DNA from: Chelativorans sp. AA-79 | GTDB lineage: Bacteria > Pseudomonadota > Alphaproteobacteria > Rhizobiales > Rhizobiaceae | Length of the DNA stretch: 64,000 nucleotides | Direction of reading: 5' to 3' | NCBI RefSeq assembly: GCF_029457495.1 | Contig: NZ_CP120361.1 | Span: 2,062,001-2,126,000 of the forward strand | Part shown: positions 25,688 through 34,755 of the stretch, one piece after another | How the letters are laid out: each line of letters begins with the position of its first letter | Position numbering within the stretch: position 1 is the first letter of the stretch | Notes under the pieces: generated by a model | Databases searched by the model: none | Told to the model about the DNA's origin: nothing | Seen by the model: only the letters and a program-made list of their open reading frames with translations | Program-made: the position numbers and the translations under genes

Positions 25688-25727
25688 CTCCGGAGTACGG
25701 TCGGAAAGCGCAGATGGCGAGAAAATA

Positions 25728-25742
25728 GGAATATTATATTCC
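25728..25742. promoter_or_regulatory. MurR/RpiR operator, site 2 (before murQ)
   Basis: GGAATA-TTA-TATTCC, extended to a 19-base palindrome TAGGAATAT-T-ATATTCCTA at 25726-25744. It ends 7 bases before the -35 hexamer of the murQ promoter and has the same core as site 1. Confidence 0.82.
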
Positions 25743-25751
25743 TAATTTCGG

Positions 25752-25780
25752 TTGACGTTGTGAATGGAAAATTCTAGAAT
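25752..25780 (+). promoter_or_regulatory. Sigma-70 promoter of murQ and the importer operon
   Basis: TTGACG (25752-25757), exactly 17 bases, TAGAAT (25775-25780). Each hexamer differs from consensus by one base. Expected start of transcription is near 25787, about 70 bases before murQ. The -10 sits inside a second palindrome, ATTCTAGAAT. Confidence 0.82.
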
Positions 25781-25858
25781 CTTAACAAAATGGAAAGAGA
25801 CCGCGGGGCCGGCCTGCGGGAGCCGTCCAAACAGCGGCAGTTTCCTGAGAGCGAGCAG

Positions 25859-26800
25859 ATGACCGAACAGGGATTGATATCCGAGCTGGAACGGCTTGTT
25901 TCGGAGGGCCGGAACCCCAGGACGATGGATATCGACCTGTTGCCGACCGTCGAGGTCCTGCGCAAAATCAACAATGAAGACAAGGCTGTCGCCGAGGCCG
26001 TTGAGAAAGTGATTCCGGACGTTGCCGCTGCGGTCGATCGGATCGTCGGAGCGTTCCAGAAGGGGGCGCGGCTCATCTATATGGGCGCCGGCACGAGCGG
26101 CCGGCTGGGGGTTCTCGACGCGTCGGAATGTCCGCCCACTTTCGGCGTGCCGGAGGAGATGGTCGTCGGCCTGATCGCGGGCGGTCCCGAGGCACTGGTC
26201 CGTTCCATAGAAGGCGCCGAGGACGACACGGAAGAGGGGGCCGAGGCGCTGCGGCAGATCGGGCTGAGGGCGGACGACGTGGTGGTCGGCATCGCGGTGA
26301 GCGGACGCACGCCCTATGTGATCGGCGGGCTGGGCTATGCCAAGCAGATCGGGGCGACCACGGTTGCCCTTTCCTGCAATCCAGCCTCGATCATCGCCGG
26401 CATTGCCGACATCGCCATCTCGCCGGTGGTGGGGCCGGAGGCCCTGACGGGCTCGACGCGGCTGAAGTCGGGCACGGCGCAGAAACTTGTGCTCAACATG
26501 CTGTCGACGGCGAGCATGATCCGCATCGGCAAGAGCTACCAGAACCTGATGGTGGACGTGAATCCGAGCAACCGGAAGCTGGTTGCTCGGGCCATCCGCA
26601 TCGTCATGCAGGCGGCCGGCTGCACGGCGGAAGAGGCAAGGCAGGCGCTCGCCCGGACCGGCAACGACGTGAAGCTGGCCATCCTGGTGGTCATGACCGG
26701 CATGGGGCCTGACGAAGCGCAGGAGACGCTCAGGAATGCGGGAGGCTTTCTCCGCAGGGCGATCGGCGACAAAGGCGGTGTGACGCCGCCCAATCATTGA
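25859..26800 (+). CDS. murQ: N-acetylmuramic acid 6-phosphate etherase
   Basis: Splits MurNAc-6-phosphate into GlcNAc-6-phosphate and D-lactate. 313 residues with a SIS domain. The family signature [18 protein letters not shown] is near residue 72 and includes the catalytic Glu. The second Glu is in [16 protein letters not shown] and L-K-S-G-T-A-Q-K follow. The C-terminal UBA-like tail is V-N-P-S-N-R-K-L onwards. The upstream in-frame start at 25790 is too close to the promoter start point, so 25859 is used. Confidence 0.96.
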   Translation: MTEQGLISELERLVSEGRNPRTMDIDLLPTVEVLRKINNEDKAVAEAVEKVIPDVAAAVDRIVGAFQKGARLIYMGAGTSGRLGVLDASECPPTFGVPEEMVVGLIAGGPEALVRSIEGAEDDTEEGAEALRQIGLRADDVVVGIAVSGRTPYVIGGLGYAKQIGATTVALSCNPASIIAGIADIAISPVVGPEALTGSTRLKSGTAQKLVLNMLSTASMIRIGKSYQNLMVDVNPSNRKLVARAIRIVMQAAGCTAEEARQALARTGNDVKLAILVVMTGMGPDEAQETLRNAGGFLRRAIGDKGGVTPPNH

Positions 26801-26869
26801 TAAGAGGGCCGAGGCCGGCCCGGCGGAACGTAGACGAAAAGTTCGATCCAGAAGGGGAGAGAGACAGAA

Positions 26870-28393
26870 ATGACACGCCACCTTATGACAAAGTTCATTC
26901 GCGGCATCGCCGTTGCGGCGATGCTCGGCACGGCGGCGGTTTCGGCGACCGCCAATGCCGCGACGCTGCGCATGGCCTGGGCGCAGGATGCGACCGGCCT
27001 CGACCCGCACAAGCAGACGGCCTTCCCCTCGCTGCGGCTCCTGGAACTCGTCTATGAGCCGTTGGTGCGGCTTGACGCCGATCTCCAGATCGGCCCGGCG
27101 ATCGCGGAATCATGGGAGTTCTCGGCCGACGGCAGGGAATTGACCTTCAAGCTCGACCCCGACGCCAAGTTCCACAACGGCGCGGCGGTGACCGCCGCCG
27201 ACGTGAAAGTCTCGTTCGAGCGCATCCTGGACGAAGCGACGGGCGCGGTGGCGCGCGCGAACTTCCTTTCGATAGAGGGCATCGAGACGCCGGACGAAGG
27301 CACGGTCGTCTTCAAGCTGTCGCAGCCGGACGCGCCGATCCTGACGGCGATGAGCGACATCAACGCGGCCATCGTCCCTGCCAGCGAAGTCGAAGCGGGC
27401 TCGATCGGCACGGAGACCGTCGGGTCCGGTCCGTTCAAGCTCGATGAATGGGACCCGAATTCCAAGGCGGTGCTCGACGCCAACGAGGAATGGGCGGGCG
27501 GTACGGTCGGCATCGACGGGATCAATATCAGCGTGCTTCCCGACGAGACGGCGATCCTGGCCGCGATGCGCGCCGGCCAGATCGATTTCGCGCTGTTGAA
27601 CGATCCGCTGGTGGCCACGCTGGTGCCGCGCGAGGCGAGCCTGCAGCTCAACCGCGCGCCGGTGCTGGCCTATCACGTGCTGCAGCTCAACCCCTCGCGC
27701 TCGCCGATGACGGAGCTCGGCGTGCGGCAGGCGATCTCCTGCGCCATCGACCGGCAGGAGGTGCTCGACACGGCCTCGCTGGGCGAGGGCAAGGTCACGG
27801 GGCCGCTGACGATCCCGGCCTATGCAACCGATCCGAAAGAGCTTTTCTGCTACGAACGCGACATCGAGAAGGCGAAGAAGCTGATGGCAGACGCCGGCCA
27901 TGCGGACGGCTTCTCGGCCACCGTGATCGCGGCCACCGGCGAGCCGCCCACGGCGGCGGCGGAGGCGCAGGTCATCCAGTCGCAGCTCGCCGAGATCGGC
28001 ATCGACCTGGACATCAGGATGATGGAGCTCAACGTGTATGTTGACACATGGCTGAAGGGCGATTTCGACATGGCGGTGGCGCTCAATGGCGGCCGGGCGG
28101 ACCCCTACACCATGTATAACCGCTACTGGACGAAATCCGGCAACCTGCAGCACGTCGCCAACTATATCGACGACACGCTGGACAGCCTTATGCAGCAGGG
28201 GCGCGAAGAGACCGATCCGGAGAAGCGCAAGGCGATCTTCGCCGACTTCGAGAAGCACCTGGCGGAGGTCTCGCCGTGGATCTGGCTCTACACCTCCTAC
28301 GGCTACACCGCGCAGCAGAAGACCGTGCAAGGCTTCGAGCCGAGCCCGACGGGCACCCTGTTCGGCCTCAGCAAGGTGACGATCGGGCAGTAA
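26870..28393 (+). CDS. Periplasmic binding protein of a dipeptide-type ABC importer (recycling island)
   Basis: 507 residues, SBP family 5. Signal peptide of about 30 residues ending A-T-A-N-A-A. Mature part starts L-R-M-A-W-A-Q-D, with L-D-P-H-K and V-Y-E-P-L-V typical of DppA/OppA. A GGGGAGAGAG ribosome binding site precedes the ATG. It lies 69 bases after murQ in the same direction. By context the ligand is a peptidoglycan fragment (muropeptide, anhydroMurNAc or amino sugar) rather than a free peptide; this is inference. Confidence 0.9.
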   Translation: MTRHLMTKFIRGIAVAAMLGTAAVSATANAATLRMAWAQDATGLDPHKQTAFPSLRLLELVYEPLVRLDADLQIGPAIAESWEFSADGRELTFKLDPDAKFHNGAAVTAADVKVSFERILDEATGAVARANFLSIEGIETPDEGTVVFKLSQPDAPILTAMSDINAAIVPASEVEAGSIGTETVGSGPFKLDEWDPNSKAVLDANEEWAGGTVGIDGINISVLPDETAILAAMRAGQIDFALLNDPLVATLVPREASLQLNRAPVLAYHVLQLNPSRSPMTELGVRQAISCAIDRQEVLDTASLGEGKVTGPLTIPAYATDPKELFCYERDIEKAKKLMADAGHADGFSATVIAATGEPPTAAAEAQVIQSQLAEIGIDLDIRMMELNVYVDTWLKGDFDMAVALNGGRADPYTMYNRYWTKSGNLQHVANYIDDTLDSLMQQGREETDPEKRKAIFADFEKHLAEVSPWIWLYTSYGYTAQQKTVQGFEPSPTGTLFGLSKVTIGQ

Positions 28394-28438
28394 CCGGGGC
28401 AGTTTCGGAAACTCCAGCATGCGCATGAGGTGCATCGC

Positions 28439-29398
28439 ATGAACTATCTGGCACGCCGCCTGGCGGCGTTCCCCCTCGTGCTCATTGGCGTGTCCGTGCT
28501 CGTCTTCGTCGCCATCCGGCTGGTGCCGGGCGATTCCATCACGGCGATGCTGGGCACGGAGGCGGGGCTGCTGACGCCGGCGCAGCGCGATGCGCTGGCG
28601 GCCTATTTCGGCATCGACCAGCCCTGGCTCGTGCAATACTGGCGCTGGGTAACCGGCCTGCTCCAGGGCGACATGGGCATCTCGGTCACCTATGGCAAGC
28701 CGGTGCTGGACGTGATCCTGCAGCGTTTCCCACTGACGCTGGAACTCGCGCTGCTTTCGATGTTCATTGCTCTGCTCATGGGAATCCCGGCCGGCATATT
28801 CGCGGCGACGCGCAACGAGAGGCCGTCCGATCTCGGCGTGCGCATCATCGCCATGGTCGGGCAGTCGACGCCGAATTTCGTGTTCGGCCTGCTGCTGATC
28901 TACATGCTTTCCGCCGGCTTCGGCATCCTGCCCGCCATGGGGGAGTTCGCACCTCTCTGGGAGGACCCGCTGCGCAACCTGAGCCAGCTCATCCTCCCGG
29001 CGATCACGCTCGGCTTCGCCTTTGCCGCTTCCGTGACGCGCGTATCGCGTTCGGCCATGCTCGACGTGCTCAACGAAGACTATGTCCGGACCGCACGCAG
29101 CAGGGGCGTTTCCGCTCGCGGGGTCATCTGGCGGCACGCCTTTCCCAATGCGCTGATCCCGGTGGTGACGCTGAGCGGCATCGAGTTCGGCTATCTGCTC
29201 GGCGGCGCCGTCATCGTCGAGCAGATCTATGCGCTGCCTGGCCTCGGGCGCGTGGTGCTCGATGCGATCCTGCAGCGCGACTATGCGCTGGTGCAGGGGT
29301 GCGTGCTGTTCATCGCCTTCAACTTCATGATCGTCAATCTCCTGGTCGACCTCGCCTATGTGGCGCTCGATCCGCGCATCCGGCTGGGTGAACGCTGA
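28439..29398 (+). CDS. Importer permease, DppB type (recycling island)
   Basis: 319-residue inner-membrane subunit. N-terminal M-N-Y-L-A-R-R-L-A-A-F-P, about six hydrophobic segments, and the EAA loop R-T-A-R-S-R-G-V near residue 220. GAGG lies about 8 bases before ATG 28439; a GTG at 28430 is also in frame. The stop overlaps the next gene's start by one base. Confidence 0.92.
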   Translation: MNYLARRLAAFPLVLIGVSVLVFVAIRLVPGDSITAMLGTEAGLLTPAQRDALAAYFGIDQPWLVQYWRWVTGLLQGDMGISVTYGKPVLDVILQRFPLTLELALLSMFIALLMGIPAGIFAATRNERPSDLGVRIIAMVGQSTPNFVFGLLLIYMLSAGFGILPAMGEFAPLWEDPLRNLSQLILPAITLGFAFAASVTRVSRSAMLDVLNEDYVRTARSRGVSARGVIWRHAFPNALIPVVTLSGIEFGYLLGGAVIVEQIYALPGLGRVVLDAILQRDYALVQGCVLFIAFNFMIVNLLVDLAYVALDPRIRLGER

Positions 29399-30237
29399 TG
29401 CGTATGCTTAAGGCGATTTTTTCTCACACCAGCGGCAGGATCGGCGGGGCCATCGTGCTCGTCTATTTGGCTGTCGCCGTGCTCGCCATGCTGGGGATCA
29501 CGCCCCACGACCCGCTGATGCAGTACCGGATCGACCGGCTGCATCCGCCGAGCGCCGTCTACTGGATGGGCACGGACCTCTTCGGCCGGGACGTAGCGAG
29601 CCGGCTCATGGAGGGAATTGCACAGTCCTTCACCGTGGGATTCCTCTCGGTCGCTGTCGCCGCGCTCGCCGGTACCGTGCTCGGACTCTTTGCGGCCTGG
29701 CTCGGCGGCCGGTGGGACGGCCTCGTGATGCGCATCATGGACGTGTTGCTCGCCTTTCCGGCGATCCTGCTTGCGCTGCTCATCGTCGCCATCGTCGGGC
29801 CGGGCACCTGGACCAGCGTTGCGGCCATCGGCATCGTCTACACCCCGATCTTCACGCGCGTGGTGCGCGGGCCCGCGCTTTCGCTCAAGGCGCGCGACTT
29901 CGTGGATGCGGCGCGCACCTTCGGGAGCAGCCGGAGCTACATCCTCACACACCACCTGCTCCTCAATCTCGTCGCGCCGCTGACGGTGCAGGTGACGCTC
30001 GCGCTCGCATGGGCGCTGCTCACCGAGGCGGGCCTGAGCTTCCTCGGGCTCGGTACTCAGCCGCCGGCCTCTTCGCTCGGCCTCATGCTGAGCGACAGCC
30101 GCAACCTCATGGAGACCGCGCCCTGGCTGATGATCTTTCCGGGCCTTGCCATCATGATCAGCATCCTTGGCTTCAATCTTCTGGGCGATGCGCTGCGCGA
30201 CATTCTCGACCCGAAGACGCGGAGGGCGATGGCATGA
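29398..30237 (+). CDS. Importer permease, DppC type (recycling island)
   Basis: 279-residue permease. Has the DppC hallmark W-M-G-T-D-L-F-G-R-D-V-A-S-R near residue 55 and a C-terminal E-A-G-L-S-F-L-G-L-G. Its start overlaps the DppB-type gene and its stop overlaps the ATPase gene by 4 bases, so the three are coupled. Confidence 0.92.
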   Translation: MRMLKAIFSHTSGRIGGAIVLVYLAVAVLAMLGITPHDPLMQYRIDRLHPPSAVYWMGTDLFGRDVASRLMEGIAQSFTVGFLSVAVAALAGTVLGLFAAWLGGRWDGLVMRIMDVLLAFPAILLALLIVAIVGPGTWTSVAAIGIVYTPIFTRVVRGPALSLKARDFVDAARTFGSSRSYILTHHLLLNLVAPLTVQVTLALAWALLTEAGLSFLGLGTQPPASSLGLMLSDSRNLMETAPWLMIFPGLAIMISILGFNLLGDALRDILDPKTRRAMA

Positions 30238-31976
30238 CGCCGCTTCTTTCGGTATCAAACCTGCGTGTGGGCTTTGGCCGCAAGCCGGAGGAGAACGAGG
30301 TCGTTCACGGAGTGAGCTTCGACGTCGCGCCCGGAGAGACGCTCGCCATCGTGGGCGAGAGCGGTTCGGGCAAGTCCGTCACCGCACTCTCGATCAACCG
30401 GCTGGTCGATTTCGGCGGCGGGCGCATCCTCGGCGGCTCGATCGACTTCAAGCGGGCGGATGGCAACGCGATCGACCTCGCGACCGCGGCGGAACCGGAA
30501 CTCACGAAGATCCGGGGTGCGGAGATCGGCATGATCTTCCAGGAGCCGATGACCTCGCTCAACCCGGTGCTGACCATCGGCACGCAGATCGAGGAATCCT
30601 TCCGCCTGCATCACGGCCTCACCGGGCGGCAGGCGAAGGCCGCGGCCAAGGACGCGCTCGACCGCGTGCGCATCCCCGATGCGGAGCGACGAATGAAATA
30701 CTGCCCGAACCAGCTTTCGGGCGGGATGCTGCAGCGCGTGATGATCGCCACCGCCCTTGCCTGCAACCCGCGCCTTCTGATCGCCGACGAGCCGACCACG
30801 GCGCTCGACGTGACGGTGCAGGCGCAGATCATGGCCCTCCTTGCCGAGTTGAAGCAGGAGACGGGCATGTCGATGATCTTCATCACGCACGATATCGGCC
30901 TCGTCGCCGGCATCGCCGACAAAGTGATGGTGATGCAGGACGGCCAGGCGGTGGAGCAGGGGCATTTGGACCAGATCCTCGACCGACCGCATCACCCCTA
31001 TACGAAGCACCTGCTGCACGCGGTGCCGCATTTCTCGCGCGGGCAGGCGGTGCGTTCGGATGGTACGCGTGAAAAGGCGGCGGAGCCGGCGCTGGAGGTG
31101 GATGGCCTCGTCGTGCGCTTTCCGGTGAAGGGCGGATTCTTCGGCCGGGCGACTGGTGCGGTCCACGCGGTCGACGGCGTGGATTTCGATCTGATGCCGG
31201 GCGAGACGCTGGCGATCGTGGGCGAGAGCGGGTCCGGCAAGTCCACCACCGCGCGCGCCATTCTCGGGCTGGTGCATCCGACGCGGGGCACGTTTGCCGC
31301 GGGCGCACGGGAGGCATCCGCGGGGCAAAGCCGGCGGCCGGTCCAGATGGTGTTCCAGAACCCCTATGCCTCGCTCAATCCCCGGCTCGCGGTGGAGAGC
31401 ATCCTCGCGGAGCCGGTGATCGCGGCGGGCGGGCGTGCGGATGGGAAGACGCGGGAACGTATGGCCATGCTGCTCAAGCGCGTGGGCCTGCCGGAGAACA
31501 GCCTCGAGCGCTATCCGCACCAGTTCTCGGGCGGTCAGCGGCAGAGGCTCTGCATCGCACGGGCGCTGATGGTCAATCCCTCCGTCGTCGTCCTGGACGA
31601 GGCGGTCTCCGCGCTCGACGTCTCGGTGCAGGCGAAGGTGCTGGAACTGCTCGTCGACTTACAGCGTGAATATCGGCTTGCCTATCTCTTCATCTCGCAC
31701 GACATGGCCGTGGTGGAGCGGATCGCGCATCGCGTCGCCGTCATCTATGACGGCCAGATCGTCGAGATCGGCGATGCGGCGTCGGTATTGTCCGAGCCGC
31801 AGCATCCTTATACGAAGAAGCTGATCTCGGCGGTTCCCACCATCGACCGCCGCCGCGAACACTTTGAACTGGATACGCGCCAGGTGCCGTCGCTCATGCG
31901 CCCATTGGGCTTCGAGCCCGAACTTGCCGCCTGGAAGGAATGCGGGCCCGATCACCGGGTCCGGGCGGATGCCTAG
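30234..31976 (+). CDS. Fused double ATPase of the recycling-island importer (DppD-DppF type)
   Basis: 580 residues holding two complete ABC nucleotide-binding domains. The first has Walker A G-E-S-G-S-G-K-S near residue 40, signature L-S-G-G-M-L-Q-R, and Walker B L-L-I-A-D-E-P-T. The second begins near residue 285 with G-E-S-G-S-G-K-S-T-T, F-S-G-G-Q-R-Q-R and V-V-L-D-E-A. In many peptide importers these are separate proteins. ATG 30234 sits in the permease stop (ATGA). The shadowed upstream frame is not used. Confidence 0.93.
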   Translation: MTPLLSVSNLRVGFGRKPEENEVVHGVSFDVAPGETLAIVGESGSGKSVTALSINRLVDFGGGRILGGSIDFKRADGNAIDLATAAEPELTKIRGAEIGMIFQEPMTSLNPVLTIGTQIEESFRLHHGLTGRQAKAAAKDALDRVRIPDAERRMKYCPNQLSGGMLQRVMIATALACNPRLLIADEPTTALDVTVQAQIMALLAELKQETGMSMIFITHDIGLVAGIADKVMVMQDGQAVEQGHLDQILDRPHHPYTKHLLHAVPHFSRGQAVRSDGTREKAAEPALEVDGLVVRFPVKGGFFGRATGAVHAVDGVDFDLMPGETLAIVGESGSGKSTTARAILGLVHPTRGTFAAGAREASAGQSRRPVQMVFQNPYASLNPRLAVESILAEPVIAAGGRADGKTRERMAMLLKRVGLPENSLERYPHQFSGGQRQRLCIARALMVNPSVVVLDEAVSALDVSVQAKVLELLVDLQREYRLAYLFISHDMAVVERIAHRVAVIYDGQIVEIGDAASVLSEPQHPYTKKLISAVPTIDRRREHFELDTRQVPSLMRPLGFEPELAAWKECGPDHRVRADA

Positions 31977-31985
31977 GAGACCGGA

Positions 31986-33023
31986 ATGAGCAAAGGCGGC
32001 GAGCAGCAGGCTTCCTCACCGGAACTCGCCCGGCTCATCGACCATGCGTTCCAGCCGCTGGAAGAGGCGGTCGCAACCCGCCGCATTCCCGGAGGCGTGC
32101 TCGGTATCGTGGAGCGCAACCGCGGGCGGGCCGTGCGCGCGGCGGGTCTCGCGCAGCGCGTGCCGAAGGTGCGGCCGATGCAGGCGGACACGATTTTCGA
32201 CCTCGCCTCGCTGACGAAGGTCGTCTTCACGGCGCCGCGCATCCTGGCGCTTGCGGATGAAGGGGAGATCGATCTCGACGCTCCGCTCATCTCGGTGATG
32301 CCGGACCTGCGGCAATACGATCAGAACGCATGGGAGCGGAAGGTTACCTTCCGCCAGTGCCTGGGGCATCAGACGCCGTTTCCCGCGGTCGAGCCGATCT
32401 ATACCTATGGGCAGGATCCGAACCTGTTGCGCGCCTTCGTCCTGCAGCGGGAATGGCGGGCCGGGCCTCCCGTCTATTCCGATATCAATTTCATCCTGCT
32501 CGGCATCGCGCTGGAGCGGATTTCGGGGAAGACGATCCGGCAGATGGAACCGGGCCCGGGCTTCGCCTTTTCCGCCGATCCCGACAAGGCGGCGGCGACC
32601 GAGCACTGCACCTGGCGCGGGCGTGTGCTTTCCGGCGAGGTGCATGACGAGAACTGCTTTGCCTTGCAAGGCTCCGGCCATGCGGGCCTCTTCGGGCCGG
32701 CGGCAGCGGTTCTCGATTTCGCGCAAGGCTTGCTCGATGGCGGCGGTGCCTCAAAGCGCGCGGTAGAACTGATGCGCACGCCCCTGTCCCAGACCCGCAC
32801 CCACGGCTGGGAGCGGCCCTACGAAGGCTGGTCCGGTGGTAATCTCTGCGGCCCGGAGACGATCGGGCATACCGGCTTCACCGGTACCGGGCTCTGGATC
32901 GACTTCGACAAGGGCAGGGCCTGGACGCTGCTTACCAACCGGGTCCATCCGACGCGACATTTCGACAGCGGCATCCTCTCGCTCCGCCAGGCGGTGGGCG
33001 ACCTCATCAACGCAGGATTCTGA
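31986..33023 (+). CDS. Serine hydrolase, class C beta-lactamase/DD-peptidase fold
   Basis: 345 residues without signal peptide, so probably cytoplasmic. The catalytic S-x-x-K is S-L-T-K at residues 75-78, the Tyr motif is Y-S-D-I-N at 164-168, and the third motif is H-T-G near residue 295. This fold covers DD-peptidases, esterases and penicillin hydrolases. Located 9 bases after the ATPase gene and 2 bases before anmK, it may cut peptide or ester bonds of imported wall fragments. A resistance role is not supported. Confidence 0.87.
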   Translation: MSKGGEQQASSPELARLIDHAFQPLEEAVATRRIPGGVLGIVERNRGRAVRAAGLAQRVPKVRPMQADTIFDLASLTKVVFTAPRILALADEGEIDLDAPLISVMPDLRQYDQNAWERKVTFRQCLGHQTPFPAVEPIYTYGQDPNLLRAFVLQREWRAGPPVYSDINFILLGIALERISGKTIRQMEPGPGFAFSADPDKAAATEHCTWRGRVLSGEVHDENCFALQGSGHAGLFGPAAAVLDFAQGLLDGGGASKRAVELMRTPLSQTRTHGWERPYEGWSGGNLCGPETIGHTGFTGTGLWIDFDKGRAWTLLTNRVHPTRHFDSGILSLRQAVGDLINAGF

Positions 33024-33025
33024 TC

Positions 33026-34147
33026 ATGGAACCAATCTGGGCCGTGGGCCTGATGACCGGCACGGTGCTCGACGGCAACATCGATGTGGCGCTGATCAAG
33101 ACCGATGGCGAGCGGATCCAGGATTACGGAACCTACACGCTGGCGCCCTATCCGCAGGCGATCCGGTCTCTCCTGGAGGAGACGCTGCGGCAGGCGCGGG
33201 TGTGGAATTTCGAAGGCCCCGAGCCCGCGATCTTCCGCGAGGCAGAGGAGGCGCTGACCCGTGCCCAGTCCGCGGCGGTGAAGGAGCTGGTCGAGAGTTA
33301 CGGCATGCGCATGAGCGAGATCGGCGTGGTGGGCTTCCATGGCCAGACAGTGCTGCACCGCGCTCCGCAGAAGGGCAGGCTCGGCCAGACGCGGCAGCTC
33401 GGTGACGGCGAGCTCATGCATTCGCTGCTCGGCACGAAGGTGGTCTACGACTTCCGCACCGCCGACATGCAGGCAGGCGGGCAGGGGGCACCGCTTTCGG
33501 CTTCCTACCACGTGGCGATGCTGCGGAGCTCGGATGTCGGCGGCGACGGTGACACCGCGATCCTCAATCTGGGCGGCGTCGCGAATGTCACCTGGTGGGG
33601 CGGGGGCGACGATTTCGTGGCCTTTGATACCGGGCCGGCCAATGCGCCGCTCAACGACTTCATCAAGACGAAGGGTCTCGGCGAGATGGACCGCGACGGC
33701 GCGATCTCGGCGGCGGGAAAGGTGGACGAGGCGCGGCTCGCCAAGCTGCTCGAACATCCCTACCTTTCAGCACCCTATCCCAAGTCGCTCGACCGTTTCG
33801 ATTTCGGGGCGGAGATGGCGGAGGGGCTCGGCGCCGAGGATGGCGCGGCGACGCTCGCGGCCTTCACGGCTTCCGCCGTGGGCAAGGGGCTTGATCTCCT
33901 GCCGCGCCGGCCGAAGCGGCTGGTGGTGAGCGGCGGCGGCCGGCACAACCCGACCATCATGGCGATGCTTGCAAGCCGGACCGGCGTGGAGGCCGTGCCG
34001 GCGGAAGCGCTGGGGTGGAGCGGCGACGCGGTGGAGGCGCAGTGCTTCGCGTTTCTCGCCGTGCGCGTGCTGCGTGGCCTACCGATCAGCTTCCCCGGCA
34101 CGACCGGCGTCCCCGAGCCGATGCGCGGTGGGCGAATCGCGGGATAG
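33026..34147 (+). CDS. anmK: Anhydro-N-acetylmuramic acid kinase
   Basis: Opens the 1,6-anhydro ring of anhydroMurNAc with ATP to give MurNAc-6-phosphate, the substrate of MurQ. 373 residues. ATP motif [14 protein letters not shown] near residue 8, G-F-H-G-Q-T near residue 106, L-N-L-G-G-V-A-N, the catalytic Asp in F-D-T-G-P-A-N-A, and V-S-G-G-G-R-H-N near the end. Starts 2 bases after the hydrolase stop. Last gene of the recycling operon. Confidence 0.95.
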   Translation: MEPIWAVGLMTGTVLDGNIDVALIKTDGERIQDYGTYTLAPYPQAIRSLLEETLRQARVWNFEGPEPAIFREAEEALTRAQSAAVKELVESYGMRMSEIGVVGFHGQTVLHRAPQKGRLGQTRQLGDGELMHSLLGTKVVYDFRTADMQAGGQGAPLSASYHVAMLRSSDVGGDGDTAILNLGGVANVTWWGGGDDFVAFDTGPANAPLNDFIKTKGLGEMDRDGAISAAGKVDEARLAKLLEHPYLSAPYPKSLDRFDFGAEMAEGLGAEDGAATLAAFTASAVGKGLDLLPRRPKRLVVSGGGRHNPTIMAMLASRTGVEAVPAEALGWSGDAVEAQCFAFLAVRVLRGLPISFPGTTGVPEPMRGGRIAG

Positions 34148-34148
34148 A

Positions 34149-34574
34149 TCAGCCCGTCAACTTCTTCTGAAGAAAGATGCGGCTCCGGCCCATCGGGAAG
34201 TCCTGAAGCTCGCCGAAGGGTTCGTAGCCCTGGCGCCGATAGGTTTTCGCGGCTTTCGGGTTGAAGGTGTCGATGAAGGCACCGTGGCAACCTCTTGCAA
34301 CGGACTCCTTTTCCGCCGCCTGCAGCATCCTGCCGGCCATGCCTTGACCGCGCAGTTTTTCATCGACCCAGAGCCACTGCACGTAGAGCCAGCCCCAGGC
34401 CGTGTAGCCCGAAATGCCGGCCAGGATCGTGCCGTCCTCGCCGCGCACGAAGACGGCGAGCGGCTTCTTTTGCGACGGTCCCACATCGCCGTCGTTGAAG
34501 GCCGCGAGGCGCTCTCCCAGAAAGGCGAGTTCCCGCGGATCGGGCTCGGCCGTCGTTTCGATCACCGTGTTCAT
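34149..34574 (-). CDS. GNAT-family N-acetyltransferase
   Basis: 141 residues. The acetyl-CoA motif is L-R-G-Q-G-M-A-G-R-M-L near residue 80, after W-L-Y-V-Q-W-L-W-V. The C-terminal N-P-K-A-A-K-T-Y-R-R-Q-G-Y-E follows. Substrate unknown. ATG 34574 gives the usual N-terminus; an in-frame start at 34646 would add 24 unfamiliar residues. Convergent with anmK, one base apart. Confidence 0.87.
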   Translation of the reverse strand: MNTVIETTAEPDPRELAFLGERLAAFNDGDVGPSQKKPLAVFVRGEDGTILAGISGYTAWGWLYVQWLWVDEKLRGQGMAGRMLQAAEKESVARGCHGAFIDTFNPKAAKTYRRQGYEPFGELQDFPMGRSRIFLQKKLTG

Positions 34575-34755
34575 CGGACCGTCCGGAAGGATGTGACTGC
34601 GGGCATGTGCGGCTGACCGTATGGGGACAGCTTTAGCATCTCGCATGCCGACGAGGTGACATCAAGACGGGTTCGAGTGGTTGCGCGGCCGCGCGGTCGC
34701 GCCTAAATCGGGTGTTGCTTCATTTCTCCCCGTCCTTCCGCATCGCGAGGTTTCC

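Noticed and set aside
31986..33023. Beta-lactamase resistance gene
   Set aside because: No signal peptide, so it could not protect the periplasm, and it is embedded in a wall-recycling operon.
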